DNA of 64,000 nt. Origin: Opitutales bacterium. Its GTDB lineage: Bacteria > Verrucomicrobiota > Verrucomicrobiia > Opitutales > UBA2987. The translations under genes and the position numbers were made by a program. Shown here in pieces: positions 1 through 8,528 of this stretch. Within the stretch, counting starts at the first letter, position 1. Every line of letters starts with the position of its first letter. Location: contig JAJFLU010000022.1 in assembly GCA_021772515.1 (NCBI GenBank), positions 160,308-224,307 on the forward strand, in the 5' to 3' direction. Under the pieces are notes generated by a model. That model did no database searches and was not told the DNA's origin. It worked only from the letters and a program-made list of their open reading frames with translations.

Positions 1-1299
1 GCCCCCGTATTCCATATGAGCCACGGCTGCCGCGATAAGTTCGGAGGCGTTTTTCGCCAAAATTTGCACTCCTAGGACACGATCCGTTTTCGCGTCGGCA
101 AGCACTTTGACAAAACCATCCTGGGCATCCGAGGCAATGGCGCGGCCATTGGCGGAAAACGGAAATTTACCCACTTTGACGGCCAACCCTTCATCTTTCG
201 CCTGAGTTTCAGTTAAACCCACACCAGCGATTTCAGGGTCGGTGTAGATTACATTGGGGATTATCTTGTAATTCACTTCGCCGTGATGCCCAGAGATGAT
301 CTCGGCCACGGCAACGCCTTCCTCTTCCGCTTTGTGGGCCAACATTGGACCCTCGGTTGTGTCGCCAATAGCGAAAATACCGGAGGCCGAAGTCCGAAAA
401 CCTTTCTCTGTTTTGATGAAACCGTGAGAGGTTGTCTCGACTCCCGCTTCTTTTAAGCCGAGACCTTCATTGAAGGGTTTCCGGCCCACACAAACGAGCA
501 CCTTGTCTGCTTCAAAATCCGAGGTGGTTCCTTTTTTCTCGACCTGAACAAAGATCCTCCCGTCTTTTTTGTCGAGCCCGGTGACCTTGGCCGAGGTGTG
601 AATGGACATCCTCTGCTTTTTGAAATAATGCATGGCTCTTTTGGAAACATCCGGATCGAAAGTCGGGGCGATGTTGGGCAGAAACTCCACGATCGATACT
701 TCACTTCCGAGACGACTCCAGACAGAACCCAACTCCAGGCCGATAGCCCCCCCGCCGACTACGACCAATTTTGAGGGCACTTCGTCAAATGCGATTGCCT
801 GATCGCTGGAGACTACCGTTTTTCCGTCGAATTTGAGAAAAGGTAATTCGGCTGCCTTCGATCCTGTTGCCAGGACGATGTTATCGGCCTTGATAATCCG
901 GCTATCGTTGCCGGACTTCACTTCGACGGCGCCGCTTCCGGTCAGCCTTCCGAATCCCTTGAAAATCGCGATTTTTCGACCCTTGACGAGGGCTTCCACC
1001 CCTTTTTGCAGTCGGTTGACCACGCCATCCTTTTTTTCCATCAACCTGCCAAGGTCGATGGTCACCGGACCGGTCTCGATGCCGTGGGATTTGGCAGTCG
1101 CGACGGTTTGGTGATAAATTTCGGTCGAGTGGAGGAGGGCTTTGCTGGGAATACAGCCAACATTCATGCAGGTTCCCCCGAGGTTGGCATCCTTTTCCAC
1201 CAGGGCGGTTTTCAAGCCCAATTGGGCGGCCCGAATTGCGCAGACATATCCTCCCGGCCCCGAGCCGATGACAATGAGATCAAATTCCGTTTCAGCCAT
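1..1299 (-). CDS. lpdA: Dihydrolipoyl dehydrogenase (E3), C-terminus cut by window edge
   Basis: FAD-dependent disulfide oxidoreductase that reoxidises the lipoyl groups of 2-oxoacid dehydrogenase complexes in the cytosol, making NADH. The frame is open from an ATG at 1299 to base 1 (433 codons), so it is absent from the ORF track because its stop lies outside the window. The FAD-binding GSGPGG is at residues 12-17 and the redox disulfide motif [14 protein letters not shown] places the cysteines at 44 and 49. A second Rossmann motif ([13 protein letters not shown]) and the FAIGDT segment follow. The missing part should be the end of the dimerisation domain with the catalytic His-Glu pair. It lies 4 bp downstream of sucB, which suggests co-transcription and a role in 2-oxoglutarate dehydrogenase. 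Identity is very secure. Confidence 0.96.
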   Translation of the reverse strand, partial: MAETEFDLIVIGSGPGGYVCAIRAAQLGLKTALVEKDANLGGTCMNVGCIPSKALLHSTEIYHQTVATAKSHGIETGPVTIDLGRLMEKKDGVVNRLQKGVEALVKGRKIAIFKGFGRLTGSGAVEVKSGNDSRIIKADNIVLATGSKAAELPFLKFDGKTVVSSDQAIAFDEVPSKLVVVGGGAIGLELGSVWSRLGSEVSIVEFLPNIAPTFDPDVSKRAMHYFKKQRMSIHTSAKVTGLDKKDGRIFVQVEKKGTTSDFEADKVLVCVGRKPFNEGLGLKEAGVETTSHGFIKTEKGFRTSASGIFAIGDTTEGPMLAHKAEEEGVAVAEIISGHHGEVNYKIIPNVIYTDPEIAGVGLTETQAKDEGLAVKVGKFPFSANGRAIASDAQDGFVKVLADAKTDRVLGVQILAKNASELIAAAVAHMEYGG

Positions 1300-1303
1300 T
1301 TTG

Positions 1304-2551
1304 TTAAACTTCCAGTAGTAAACGGGCCGGATTTTCGATGCATTCCTTGACCCTTATTAAAAATGTGACGGCTTCGCTCCCATCGACCAGTCTGTGGTCA
1401 TAGGAGAGGGCCAGATACATCATCGGCCTCGCTACCACTTGCCCGTCCACGACGACCGCTCTTTCCTTAATCGTGTGCATTCCGAGAATACCGCTTTGGG
1501 GTTGATTGAGGATGGGAGTGGAAAGAAGTGAGCCGAAAATGCCGCCATTGGTAATGGTAAAGACCCCGCCCTGGAGGTCATCAATCGACATTTTCCCATC
1601 GCGGGCCTTTTTTGCGTAATTGACTATGGTCTGCTCGATTTGCGCAAATGAAAGCGAATCGGCTCCGCGAACGACCGGCACGAGCAATCCTTTTGGTGTG
1701 CTGACAGCTACTCCTATGTCGTAAAAATGGTTTTGGACGATCTCATTGCCGTCAATTTGAGCATTAATGGCGGGCACTTCCTTGAGGGCATAGACGACGG
1801 CTTTGAGAAAAAACGACATGAAGCCGAGCTTGATGCCGTGTTTGGCCACAAAAGCCTCCTGATGCGCCTTGCGAAGGGCCATAACCTCGCTCATATCCAC
1901 CTCGTTAAAAGTAGAGAGAATGGCGGCGGAATGCTGCGCGGCGACAAGGTGCGCGGCGATTCTCCGGCGAAGCGGGGTCATTTTTCTACGGGTGACCCGG
2001 TCCGACGAGGCTGCGGGATCGGGAATCGACGGTGAAGGCGGGGAGGGGGGAATCTGATTTTTTGCTTCCTGGCGTTTGGTTTCTTTCAAAATATCACCCT
2101 TGGTTACCCTGCCTCCCTTGCCGGTTCCAGATACCTGGGCCGGATCGATGCCCATTTCCGCAGCCAGATGTCTGACGGCGGGTGATTCCAAAGGCTTTCC
2201 ATCCACCGGTCTTTCGATCTCTTTCGCAGTCACGGGTGGTTCAGGCTTTGTCGGTTTTTCTTCAATTTTCGGACTGGTTACAACTTCAGCGGATGCCGAA
2301 GAACTTTTTCCCTCGGCGGCATCATCGATAAGGGCGATTACCTGGCCGACTTCGACCTCATCACCTTCTTTTGCCTGCAATGATATTCGACCGCCGGTTT
2401 CGGCCAACCCCTCCGAGGTGATTTTATCGGTTTCAAGCTCGTAAAGAGCCTGATCGGTTTTGACGAAATCGCCGTCCTTGACATGCCAAGCCGAAAGAAG
2501 GCCCGATGTGATGCTTTCTCCCAAGGTGGGAACTTTAACCTCATATACCAT
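1304..2551 (-). CDS. sucB: Dihydrolipoamide succinyltransferase (E2 of 2-oxoglutarate dehydrogenase)
   Basis: Core acyltransferase that moves succinyl from the lipoyl arm to CoA. Domains in order: an N-terminal lipoyl domain with the [10 protein letters not shown] lysine (about residues 1-77), an Ala/Pro/Lys-rich linker, a peripheral subunit-binding domain ([15 protein letters not shown]...GRVTKGDIL, about 120-155), and the catalytic domain ending in [16 protein letters not shown], which carries the catalytic His and Asp. I place the start at the internal ATG at 2551 ([13 protein letters not shown], 415 aa), because lipoyl domains begin there and the 11 upstream residues of the track ORF are not family-like. 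No strong Shine-Dalgarno is seen. E1 (sucA) is not adjacent; the upstream neighbour is an unrelated membrane protein. The linker contents fit sucB better than pyruvate dehydrogenase E2. Confidence 0.93.
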   Translation of the reverse strand: MVYEVKVPTLGESITSGLLSAWHVKDGDFVKTDQALYELETDKITSEGLAETGGRISLQAKEGDEVEVGQVIALIDDAAEGKSSSASAEVVTSPKIEEKPTKPEPPVTAKEIERPVDGKPLESPAVRHLAAEMGIDPAQVSGTGKGGRVTKGDILKETKRQEAKNQIPPSPPSPSIPDPAASSDRVTRRKMTPLRRRIAAHLVAAQHSAAILSTFNEVDMSEVMALRKAHQEAFVAKHGIKLGFMSFFLKAVVYALKEVPAINAQIDGNEIVQNHFYDIGVAVSTPKGLLVPVVRGADSLSFAQIEQTIVNYAKKARDGKMSIDDLQGGVFTITNGGIFGSLLSTPILNQPQSGILGMHTIKERAVVVDGQVVARPMMYLALSYDHRLVDGSEAVTFLIRVKECIENPARLLLEV

Positions 2552-2617
2552 AAACAGAATAGCTTTAACAAAAATGGGGCCCAAGGCAAGCCGTTGATTT
2601 CATCGACCCGACAAGAG

Positions 2618-3847
2618 TTATTCTTCAACAGTTTTTTCAATGATCCTGTTTGTCACGGAATTTCTCTGCGACTTCTTGAACCATCCCTTCGGTATATTGC
2701 CAAAGTAGCAAATTAAAAAAATAAACAAACCGGAAACCGGATGCCAAGCCTGTAGGCCAACCGCCTGTGTGGGTGTCGCCAGCCATTTCATGGCAGGAAG
2801 GCTGCCAATATTGGCAGGCGAAATAACAAGAAAAAGAGTAGCTAGAAATATATACCATCGGACGGACGCATACTGCCGAAATACGATGCACGAGACCATG
2901 GGAATAGCCAGGTATTGCTCCACCATCGCGCTCGAAAGCACACACAATCCAACCAGGTAAATTAAACAGGCTTCCAGTGGAGATTTGTCCTTTGTCAGCA
3001 ATCCCAAAAACAACAAGGAAATCAGCCAAACAAGTTTAAATCCCGAAAATGCCGGTAATACGGAAAATAATTTTTCAAAGAAATTCACCGGAAAAAACAA
3101 ATCTATCAGATGGGGATAAAATCCGTTGAGATGGAGAGAACTATAACCGGTGAGAATGAATTTTACCGACTTGTAGGCCTCGGGATTCCCAATAACAAAA
3201 GGAAGAAAGGACATTCCGAAGATTAAGGGCGGTACAATGAAGATGATTAGTCTCTCGCGTAATTTAAGGTTTTTGTTGAATAAGAACCAAACCGGAAGAA
3301 GGAAAAATATATGCTTGATAGTCAGTGACAATCCCAGGAGAGCAACTCCGGTCCAAATCTTGGCGTCACGGTTTTTATCGCCCGAACCGAGCAGACCGCA
3401 GGCGATGATACCCGGAAGTATGGCCAGGTTTTCGATTTGTGAATGATAGCCAGTCAGCAGAAGGGAAACCGGGTTTATCAAAAAGAGGCAGCCTGCGGCG
3501 AAGGAAAAATAACGCCATAAAACGAAGCCGATTGCAACATCCGCGAGAGATAGAAATAGGGCTAGCGCCAGATGAAAAGATTGTATCGAAATTTCATTTA
3601 GAAAAGACAGTTGAAGGAATCGGATTGCGCCCACCAAATAGGCCCAAACCGGACCGTAAACATGCCGCGCCGTTTCTGCGTAGAAATTCTTTCCCTCAAC
3701 CACCAGATCGGATACAATTTCAAAAGATTGTACATCATAATTGTAACCGAGGAGGGATATGCCGGCCTTGGCTGCGGTAGTGGCGACTGCCAGGAAAGAA
3801 AAGATCTGCCACTTGTTGGTGGAAAAAATTGAAGGATTGTGGGTCAT
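2618..3847 (-). CDS. Multi-spanning membrane glycosyltransferase-like protein (GT-C type)
   Basis: A 409-aa integral membrane protein with about nine to eleven hydrophobic segments along its whole length. An early loop (YAETARHVYGPVWAY) is followed by a later GYHSQIENLAILPG stretch, which recalls the polyprenyl-phosphate-sugar-dependent transferases of the GT-C fold (ALG6/8- or GT87-like). The family assignment is inference from architecture, and the donor and acceptor are unknown. It follows a methyltransferase and a GT2 enzyme on the same strand with a gap of about 50 bp, so the three probably form a cassette acting on a lipid-linked glycan or cell-surface glycoconjugate. In such systems the GT2 enzyme loads the sugar on a polyprenyl carrier and the GT-C enzyme transfers it outside. 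Confidence 0.6.
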   Translation of the reverse strand: MTHNPSIFSTNKWQIFSFLAVATTAAKAGISLLGYNYDVQSFEIVSDLVVEGKNFYAETARHVYGPVWAYLVGAIRFLQLSFLNEISIQSFHLALALFLSLADVAIGFVLWRYFSFAAGCLFLINPVSLLLTGYHSQIENLAILPGIIACGLLGSGDKNRDAKIWTGVALLGLSLTIKHIFFLLPVWFLFNKNLKLRERLIIFIVPPLIFGMSFLPFVIGNPEAYKSVKFILTGYSSLHLNGFYPHLIDLFFPVNFFEKLFSVLPAFSGFKLVWLISLLFLGLLTKDKSPLEACLIYLVGLCVLSSAMVEQYLAIPMVSCIVFRQYASVRWYIFLATLFLVISPANIGSLPAMKWLATPTQAVGLQAWHPVSGLFIFLICYFGNIPKGWFKKSQRNSVTNRIIEKTVEE

Positions 3848-3897
3848 GAAAGTTTCCAGTCGCTAAAATTATCAATTCCGATTTTCACGAAACCTCT

Positions 3898-4623
3898 TTA
3901 TACTTTTTGCCAAATGACAACAATCGTTTTCCCGATTCGGTGAAAAAAGAATCGATCAAACAACCTGGATAAGGGTACTAACCATCGGTCCCAAAAGAGA
4001 ATTTGCCTTAGAGTTGGCATTGACTGTTTTAATAAGAATCGATTGGCTAAAGAGGCAAACATGCCGAACATATCCAGATAGACCATTTTATCGCAGACTA
4101 CTCCCTCTGGTTCAAGGTCAACTAACAAATTTCGATTATACCGCCTGAAGTGTCCGATTGCACTGTCAAATTCCGAATAGAATACATTGTGGGCCGGTGA
4201 TAGAATTACTAACTTTCCACCTTGATTGAGGTGAAAAGCTGCTTTAGTCAATTCTTGGGCATCATGCTCGATATGCTCGAGCACATCGATATATAAAATA
4301 GTATCGAATATGTCGTTAGTTGCCAGTTCCTTAATGGTTCCCTCCTTTACCTGCACGCCCTCAAGGACTTTTTCAACGGAAATATTATTCCTTAATTGGT
4401 TTGCCAGTTTGGGATCAGGCTCCAAGGCCACCCATGAAGTGTGTTCTTCTTTTTTTAATACTCGTGTTGTGCCTCCCAATCCTGCTCCAACTTCAAGGAC
4501 TTTTCCTTGTATTGCATAAGAAATAACTGAGCGAATATAGGATTTCCAATTTAATGCATGTTTAAATATATCAAGTTCGTTTCCAGCATAAACATAACTA
4601 TCATCTGAGTTGGGTTCAACCAT
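3898..4623 (-). CDS. Class I SAM-dependent methyltransferase
   Basis: A 241-aa Rossmann-fold methyltransferase. Motif I is VLEVGAGLGGTTRVL, followed by an acidic strand end (ALEPDP) that binds the SAM ribose, and motif IV-like ILYIDVLEHIEHD. The pattern matches methyltransferase families common in polysaccharide and lipid clusters. The track ORF begins upstream at 4674, but the ATG at 4623 overlaps the preceding gene as ATGGTTGA and has a GGAGC sequence a few bases upstream, so translational coupling to the GT2 gene is likely. The substrate is unknown. A role in modifying a glycan or lipid intermediate is inferred from the neighbours. Confidence 0.75.
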   Translation of the reverse strand: MVEPNSDDSYVYAGNELDIFKHALNWKSYIRSVISYAIQGKVLEVGAGLGGTTRVLKKEEHTSWVALEPDPKLANQLRNNISVEKVLEGVQVKEGTIKELATNDIFDTILYIDVLEHIEHDAQELTKAAFHLNQGGKLVILSPAHNVFYSEFDSAIGHFRRYNRNLLVDLEPEGVVCDKMVYLDMFGMFASLANRFLLKQSMPTLRQILFWDRWLVPLSRLFDRFFFHRIGKTIVVIWQKV

Positions 4624-5620
4624 CCTCTTTTGCTCCTTCGAAAACTGTTTTCCGAACAGCAATATAGTCAGCATAATCTCTTGAGGGCATGAATAGTGAT
4701 GATGAGCGATTGTGTAATATAAATAATGTCATTATGCCCGCCAATTGGATTGCCTGTAGGGAGAATACGATTAGTATAGCCGTTAGTATCGATGCCCATC
4801 CGGGGATTGCCAGTAGGGTGAACAGCCTGATTCCTACTATTACTGCGATTGCCAAACATGATAACGTGGTCATTAAAACCGACGCTATGAGCACACGAAC
4901 TCCTACTACGTCTGCATGTACGGCATAGGCGCTTAAACCGTGTATTACCAGTGATTCGAAATTCATTTTTGAACTACCGCTAATGCGAATGGATCGACCT
5001 AAAGGCAACATGGTAAACGGGATGTGATTTTTGGTAATGGTCGCTGTAAAATGATTCCATAAATCGGAAGAAGCTACCACTCGTTGTAGTAAAATTTTAG
5101 GAATTATACAGAAATTACCTATTTTTATAGATTTCCCCAACAGCAGCAAATGGAAGAAACGATACATTTGATAAAATATTTTGAAGCCCACCGATTCCGT
5201 TCTTTTCGATCTTTCCGCGAATACTATTTTTTTGCCATTTTCTTCTCTCAGACGCCCAATTAATTGCAAAATGTGGGAGGGTGAATCTTCTCCGTCGCCA
5301 TCCATTATCAGCACGGCATCAGCGTTACCTTTGGATTCGATATAGGACAAACCGATTGCGATTGCCCTTTGATGGCCAAGGTTTTTTTTAAGGTCTAGTA
5401 TATCAATTGAGTTTATAAATTTTGGTTTGTATTCAAACGTACTTTCATCGGGATCGATGATAGAACAATCATTAACGATGAGAATTTCACATTGAAGCTC
5501 GCAGGCATTCAAATTGTGGTCTATCGATTTCAGCAATTCTCGAACTGAAGCCCAGTCATTATAAACTGGAATCATAATTACAATGTTCTTCAATTTGTCC
5601 CTTGGATTATTGCCCACCAT
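4616..5620 (-). CDS. GT2 family glycosyltransferase with C-terminal membrane anchor
   Basis: A 334-aa enzyme resembling the DPM1/GtrB group, which transfers a sugar from a nucleotide sugar to a polyprenyl phosphate. The N-terminal half has the GT-A features: MIPVYNDWASVRELL, IVNDCS, KNLGHQRAIAIGLSYI and the metal-binding VLIMDGDGEDSP (DXD-like). The C-terminal quarter has two long hydrophobic segments expected to span the inner membrane. It is the first gene of a three-gene minus-strand cassette and its stop overlaps the methyltransferase start. The sugar specificity cannot be read from the sequence. Confidence 0.8.
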   Translation of the reverse strand: MVGNNPRDKLKNIVIMIPVYNDWASVRELLKSIDHNLNACELQCEILIVNDCSIIDPDESTFEYKPKFINSIDILDLKKNLGHQRAIAIGLSYIESKGNADAVLIMDGDGEDSPSHILQLIGRLREENGKKIVFAERSKRTESVGFKIFYQMYRFFHLLLLGKSIKIGNFCIIPKILLQRVVASSDLWNHFTATITKNHIPFTMLPLGRSIRISGSSKMNFESLVIHGLSAYAVHADVVGVRVLIASVLMTTLSCLAIAVIVGIRLFTLLAIPGWASILTAILIVFSLQAIQLAGIMTLFILHNRSSSLFMPSRDYADYIAVRKTVFEGAKEDG

Positions 5621-5663
5621 CTATCTTTTGGAAAAGTAATGAAAGGGAGTTTGGAAGCAAACA

Positions 5664-5694
5664 GAAAAAACCCCGAAGCAAAAGAGCTTCGAGG
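5664..5694 (-). terminator. Intrinsic terminator after the psp operon
   Basis: On the minus strand CCTCGAAGC and GCTTCGGGG form a 9-bp stem (one T.G pair) around a 6-nt loop, followed at once by TTTTTT. It lies 36 bp past the pspC stop and before the GT2 gene, so it separates the psp operon from the glycosyltransferase cassette. Confidence 0.85.
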
Positions 5695-5729
5695 TCTTTA
5701 AAAAATGATGGGAGGGATTGGTTGACTCC

Positions 5730-6128
5730 CTAATGTGTGGGTCGGTTCAGCCGTTGTTCCCAATCGAATTCCCTGGCGGTGACAATATCCTCGATTCTCC
5801 TTGCCCGGCGTTCCAGTTGCTCGAATTTTTTCTTTAACCTGGATACCGCCATAGTGCGTGAACCGGCGTAGGAGGTGTAAAACTCCAACTCTTCTTCCGT
5901 CGCCAGCGGCACCACGGGTTCCGGTTTCATGAGTATCGCAGCGATCAGGTAAATAAAGGCCAACGGGAAAAAACCGGAGAAGATAAAAATTGCGATACAT
6001 ATAAACCTTATCCAGAAGAGGGAGATGTCGGAATAATCGGCTATGCCTCGGCAAACTCCGAATATGGCTCCGTCGCGTGATCGATAAAGTCTTCTTCTTT
6101 GGTATCCCTGTGATTGTGAGTAGTTCAT
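5730..6128 (-). CDS. pspC: PspC domain membrane protein
   Basis: A 132-aa phage-shock-protein C homologue. The PspC signature LYRSRDGAIFGVCRGIADYSDIS is followed by WIRFICIAIFIFSGFFPLAFIYLIAAILM, the hydrophobic membrane part. A charged C-terminal tail (SRLKKKFEQLERRARRIEDIV) is likely helical. The ATG at 6128 is chosen over the longer track ORF because it overlaps the upstream stop as ATGA and the protein then starts directly before the PspC domain. In enterobacteria PspB and PspC sense envelope stress and release PspF from PspA; the same role is inferred here from the full set pspF/pspA/pspB-like/pspC. Confidence 0.92.
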   Translation of the reverse strand: MNYSQSQGYQRRRLYRSRDGAIFGVCRGIADYSDISLFWIRFICIAIFIFSGFFPLAFIYLIAAILMKPEPVVPLATEEELEFYTSYAGSRTMAVSRLKKKFEQLERRARRIEDIVTAREFDWEQRLNRPTH

Positions 6129-6364
6129 TTTTTGTGTCTTTTTATACGCTCCTGGTCGAGGAGTAAAGTTTCGAGTGATTCGATGCGGTTTTCCAGAGTG
6201 GAAAGGTTTTTGTGGAGTTGTTGAATCAGCATTGTCTCCTCTCCACCCATTATCCGGTCCTTTTTGGTCGGTTTTCCCTTGAGTATGGAAATTATCGCAA
6301 TGAATGTTCCACAAATTACTGGAAGACCTATCGCGACGATTGCTATTAACTCTCCTCCATTCAT
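6125..6364 (-). CDS. pspB: PspB-like small membrane protein
   Basis: A 79-aa protein with one N-terminal transmembrane segment (LIAIVAIGLPVICGTFIAIISI), then a basic stretch and a heptad-like helix (LIQQLHKNLSTLENRIESLETLLLDQERI). This is the PspB layout: a membrane anchor plus a cytoplasmic coiled coil that partners PspC. The stop overlaps the pspC start by ATGA, so translation is probably coupled. The name rests on architecture and position rather than on conserved residues, so it could equally be an unrelated small coiled-coil protein adopted by the operon. Confidence 0.72.
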   Translation of the reverse strand: MNGGELIAIVAIGLPVICGTFIAIISILKGKPTKKDRIMGGEETMLIQQLHKNLSTLENRIESLETLLLDQERIKRHKK

Positions 6365-6384
6365 TTAGTTATTTGGATTTGAGG

Positions 6385-6483
6385 TTAGATTTTGAGGTTA
6401 AGAATGGCGACTACCGATATGATGGTGGCACAGATGGCCGATATTCCGACCACGAGTAAAAAAGAGATAATTTGAGGGGTCAT
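6385..6483 (-). CDS. 32-aa hydrophobic microprotein inside the psp operon
   Basis: Too short for the ORF track. Reading the minus strand from the ATG at 6483 gives MTPQIISFLLVVGISA followed by more hydrophobic residues and ending AILNLKI, then TAA at 6385: a single transmembrane helix with almost no soluble part. An AGGAAAG Shine-Dalgarno lies about 7 nt upstream. It sits between pspA (65 bp upstream) and the pspB-like gene (20 bp downstream) on the same strand. The good ribosome site, the uniformly hydrophobic reading and the operon position support a real gene. A regulatory or membrane-sensing role with PspA/PspC is inference only. Confidence 0.68.
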   Translation of the reverse strand: MTPQIISFLLVVGISAICATIISVVAILNLKI

Positions 6484-6548
6484 CTTTCCTGCTGCTTATT
6501 GATAATATTATTAGTTTAGGCTGTGTTGATGAAAAGACGAATCTTATA

Positions 6549-7232
6549 TTACTCTTTTTCCACCGAAGATGTCTGCTCGGAAAGTTCGTTTTTCAGAGCG
6601 GATAGTTCACTTTCGATCTCCTCGTCGCCCACGAGCTTGGCAAATTCGTCATCGAGAACGGGTTTTCTGGCAAAGTTGACCAAATCGGCGTCAGCTTCCA
6701 TGCGTTCGATACGGTTTTCAAAATGTTCGAAGCGAATTACGGTGTCATTGCTTTCGGAATAGCGAATCTGACTGTGGGTCCTTTTTTTCTGCTGCGCTTT
6801 GCGGTGGCGCTGCACGAGGACATTATGCTTTTGTCGCGCAGTGGCCAGTTTTTCTTCCAGTTGGCGGATATCCTCCTGGTATTGGTCAACGATATCGGCG
6901 AATTGCTGACATTCGTTTTCCATGTGTTCGATTTCCTCGGTATAACGCCGTCTTTCCATGAGCGCTTCCCGGGCCAGATCTTCCCGGCCTTTGGAAACCG
7001 CAAGTTTGGCTTTGGCCGACCAATCCGATACCCGTAAACTGGCATCATCAAGGGCGCGGACGACTTTTTTTCTGCCTGCCATCGCTCCGGCGCAGGAGGC
7101 TTTGATTTCCACCAAAGTGTCCTCCATTTCCTGAATCATTAGCTTAATTAATTTTTCTGGATCCTCTGCTTTGTCCAACATCGCATTGATGTTGGAAGTG
7201 ACTATGTCTCTGAAACGTGTAAAAATGCCCAT
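6549..7232 (-). CDS. pspA: Phage shock protein A / IM30 family
   Basis: A 227-aa ESCRT-III-like peripheral membrane protein that maintains the inner membrane and, in characterised systems, inhibits PspF. It is nearly all predicted helix and coiled coil, starting MGIFTRFRDIVTSNINAMLDKAEDPEKLIKLMIQEMEDTL, the PspA/Vipp1 N-terminal signature with its amphipathic helix and the AEDP motif. The start at 7232 has a strong AAGGAG site upstream; the longer track ORF is not needed. It is the first gene of the operon behind a sigma-54 promoter and divergent from pspF. Confidence 0.95.
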   Translation of the reverse strand: MGIFTRFRDIVTSNINAMLDKAEDPEKLIKLMIQEMEDTLVEIKASCAGAMAGRKKVVRALDDASLRVSDWSAKAKLAVSKGREDLAREALMERRRYTEEIEHMENECQQFADIVDQYQEDIRQLEEKLATARQKHNVLVQRHRKAQQKKRTHSQIRYSESNDTVIRFEHFENRIERMEADADLVNFARKPVLDDEFAKLVGDEEIESELSALKNELSEQTSSVEKE

Positions 7233-7270
7233 GATTGTTCTCCTTGTTTTGAATTTAACTGCCTTCCCTA

Positions 7271-7287
7271 ATGCAGTCCTCATGCCA
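7271..7287 (-). promoter_or_regulatory. Sigma-54 (RpoN) promoter of the psp operon
   Basis: The minus strand reads TGGCATGAGGACTGCAT, giving GG and GC dinucleotides exactly ten bases apart, the -24/-12 spacing of RpoN promoters. Transcription would start near 7259, leaving a short leader of about 27 nt to the pspA ATG. PspF, encoded divergently, is the expected activator. Confidence 0.85.
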
Positions 7288-7337
7288 AAAATGAGATACA
7301 TTCACCAACTCTTTGATATTCAGTAGGATAAAAAATA

Positions 7338-7362
7338 TCAATATCTTTTATTTTAATATTGA
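7338..7362. promoter_or_regulatory. Candidate PspF upstream activator site
   Basis: A perfect 7-bp inverted repeat (TCAATAT, 11-nt spacer, ATATTGA) lies about 80-100 bp upstream of the inferred psp transcription start, the usual distance for an enhancer bound by a sigma-54 activator. A second, smaller repeat (TTGGT-7 nt-ACCAA, 7395-7411) lies just before pspF and could serve autoregulation. Binding is inferred from position only. Confidence 0.5.
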
Positions 7363-7424
7363 AAGATCAGAAAATTATCAATAACATACATAATTTGGTG
7401 AAATAAACCAATATTTGGATAATT

Positions 7425-8468
7425 ATGGCTTTTAAAACAAAACTATCAGCTACACCAGGGGAAGCCCTTGGGCAGTCGGATGCTTTTGTGGCCTTTCAGG
7501 AGCAATTATCGCTGGTTGCGACCGTCGATCGACCAGTGCTTTTGGTGGGGGAGCGTGGCAGTGGGAAGGAACTGGCGGCGGCCCGGTTACATTATTTGTC
7601 CAAACGCTGGGAAGCCCCCATCATTGCCTTGAACTGCGCAACATTGGCCTCGACCCTGTTGGAGTCAGAGCTATTCGGGCATGAGGCAGGCGCTTTTACC
7701 GGAGCCAGGGAGAGGCGAAAGGGCCGTTTTGAGGCTGCTGACGGAGGGACTTTGTTTTTGGACGAAATCGGTCTCATACCAATCGAGGTGCAGGAAAAAA
7801 TTCTCCGGGTCGTCGAATACCGGGCATTCGAGAGGGTGGGGAGTTCCTCCCCAATCAGCGTGGACGTGCGCATAATCGGGGCGACCAACGCGGATTTGCC
7901 ACAGTTGGCCAATGTGGGAAAATTCAAGCGTGATCTGCTGGACCGGCTATCCTTCGAGGTGCTTTTTCTGCCACCTTTGCGGGAGCGGCATGGAGATATC
8001 ATGCTCCTCGCGCGGCATTTTGCCGGTCGAATGACGTTGGAGCTCGGTTATGAAAATCTCCCTGAATTTAGTGAAAAGGCAATCCACCTGCTGGAGAGTT
8101 ATCCCTGGCCGGGAAACGTCAGAGAACTGAAAAACGTCGTCGAACGGGCACTTTATAAAAGTCAGGGGAAACCTATCGAATCGATTGAATTTGATCCATT
8201 CCGCGCGCCCTACACCACCACAACCGTGGATACCCCCGAGCAGAACCAGGGGCAGATTCCCGTTACCACAGTTTCAGTCCAGAAGCCAGAGGACGTGGAT
8301 AAATCCCTGCCAGAGATCGTCCGCGAAGTGGAGTTGAAAGCTTTGCAAAAAGCTCTCCTCACGGCACAATATCACCAGGGAAAAGCGGCAAATCTCCTTG
8401 GTCTAAGCTATCACCAGTTCCGCGCTCTTTACCGCAAACACAAGGATGTTCTTGCGGAAACCGGCTGA
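7425..8468 (+). CDS. pspF: PspF-type sigma-54 transcriptional activator
   Basis: A 347-aa activator consisting of an AAA+ domain with no N-terminal receiver, then a C-terminal Fis-type helix-turn-helix, the PspF layout. Visible motifs: Walker A GERGSGKE, the sigma-54-contacting GAFTGA loop, Walker B GTLFLDEIG, and VRIIGATN / WPGNVRELKNVVERA. The C-terminal HTH is KALLTAQYHQGKAANLLGLSYHQFRALY. A linker of about 50 residues separates the two parts. Lack of a sensory domain fits control by PspA binding. It diverges from pspA across a region of about 190 bp that holds the RpoN promoter and inverted repeats. Confidence 0.93.
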   Translation: MAFKTKLSATPGEALGQSDAFVAFQEQLSLVATVDRPVLLVGERGSGKELAAARLHYLSKRWEAPIIALNCATLASTLLESELFGHEAGAFTGARERRKGRFEAADGGTLFLDEIGLIPIEVQEKILRVVEYRAFERVGSSSPISVDVRIIGATNADLPQLANVGKFKRDLLDRLSFEVLFLPPLRERHGDIMLLARHFAGRMTLELGYENLPEFSEKAIHLLESYPWPGNVRELKNVVERALYKSQGKPIESIEFDPFRAPYTTTTVDTPEQNQGQIPVTTVSVQKPEDVDKSLPEIVREVELKALQKALLTAQYHQGKAANLLGLSYHQFRALYRKHKDVLAETG

Positions 8469-8528
8469 ACCCGAAGGGTCAAAGAATCTTGCCTGCGGTG
8501 AACATTTCCACATTATTGCCGGTCTTTT

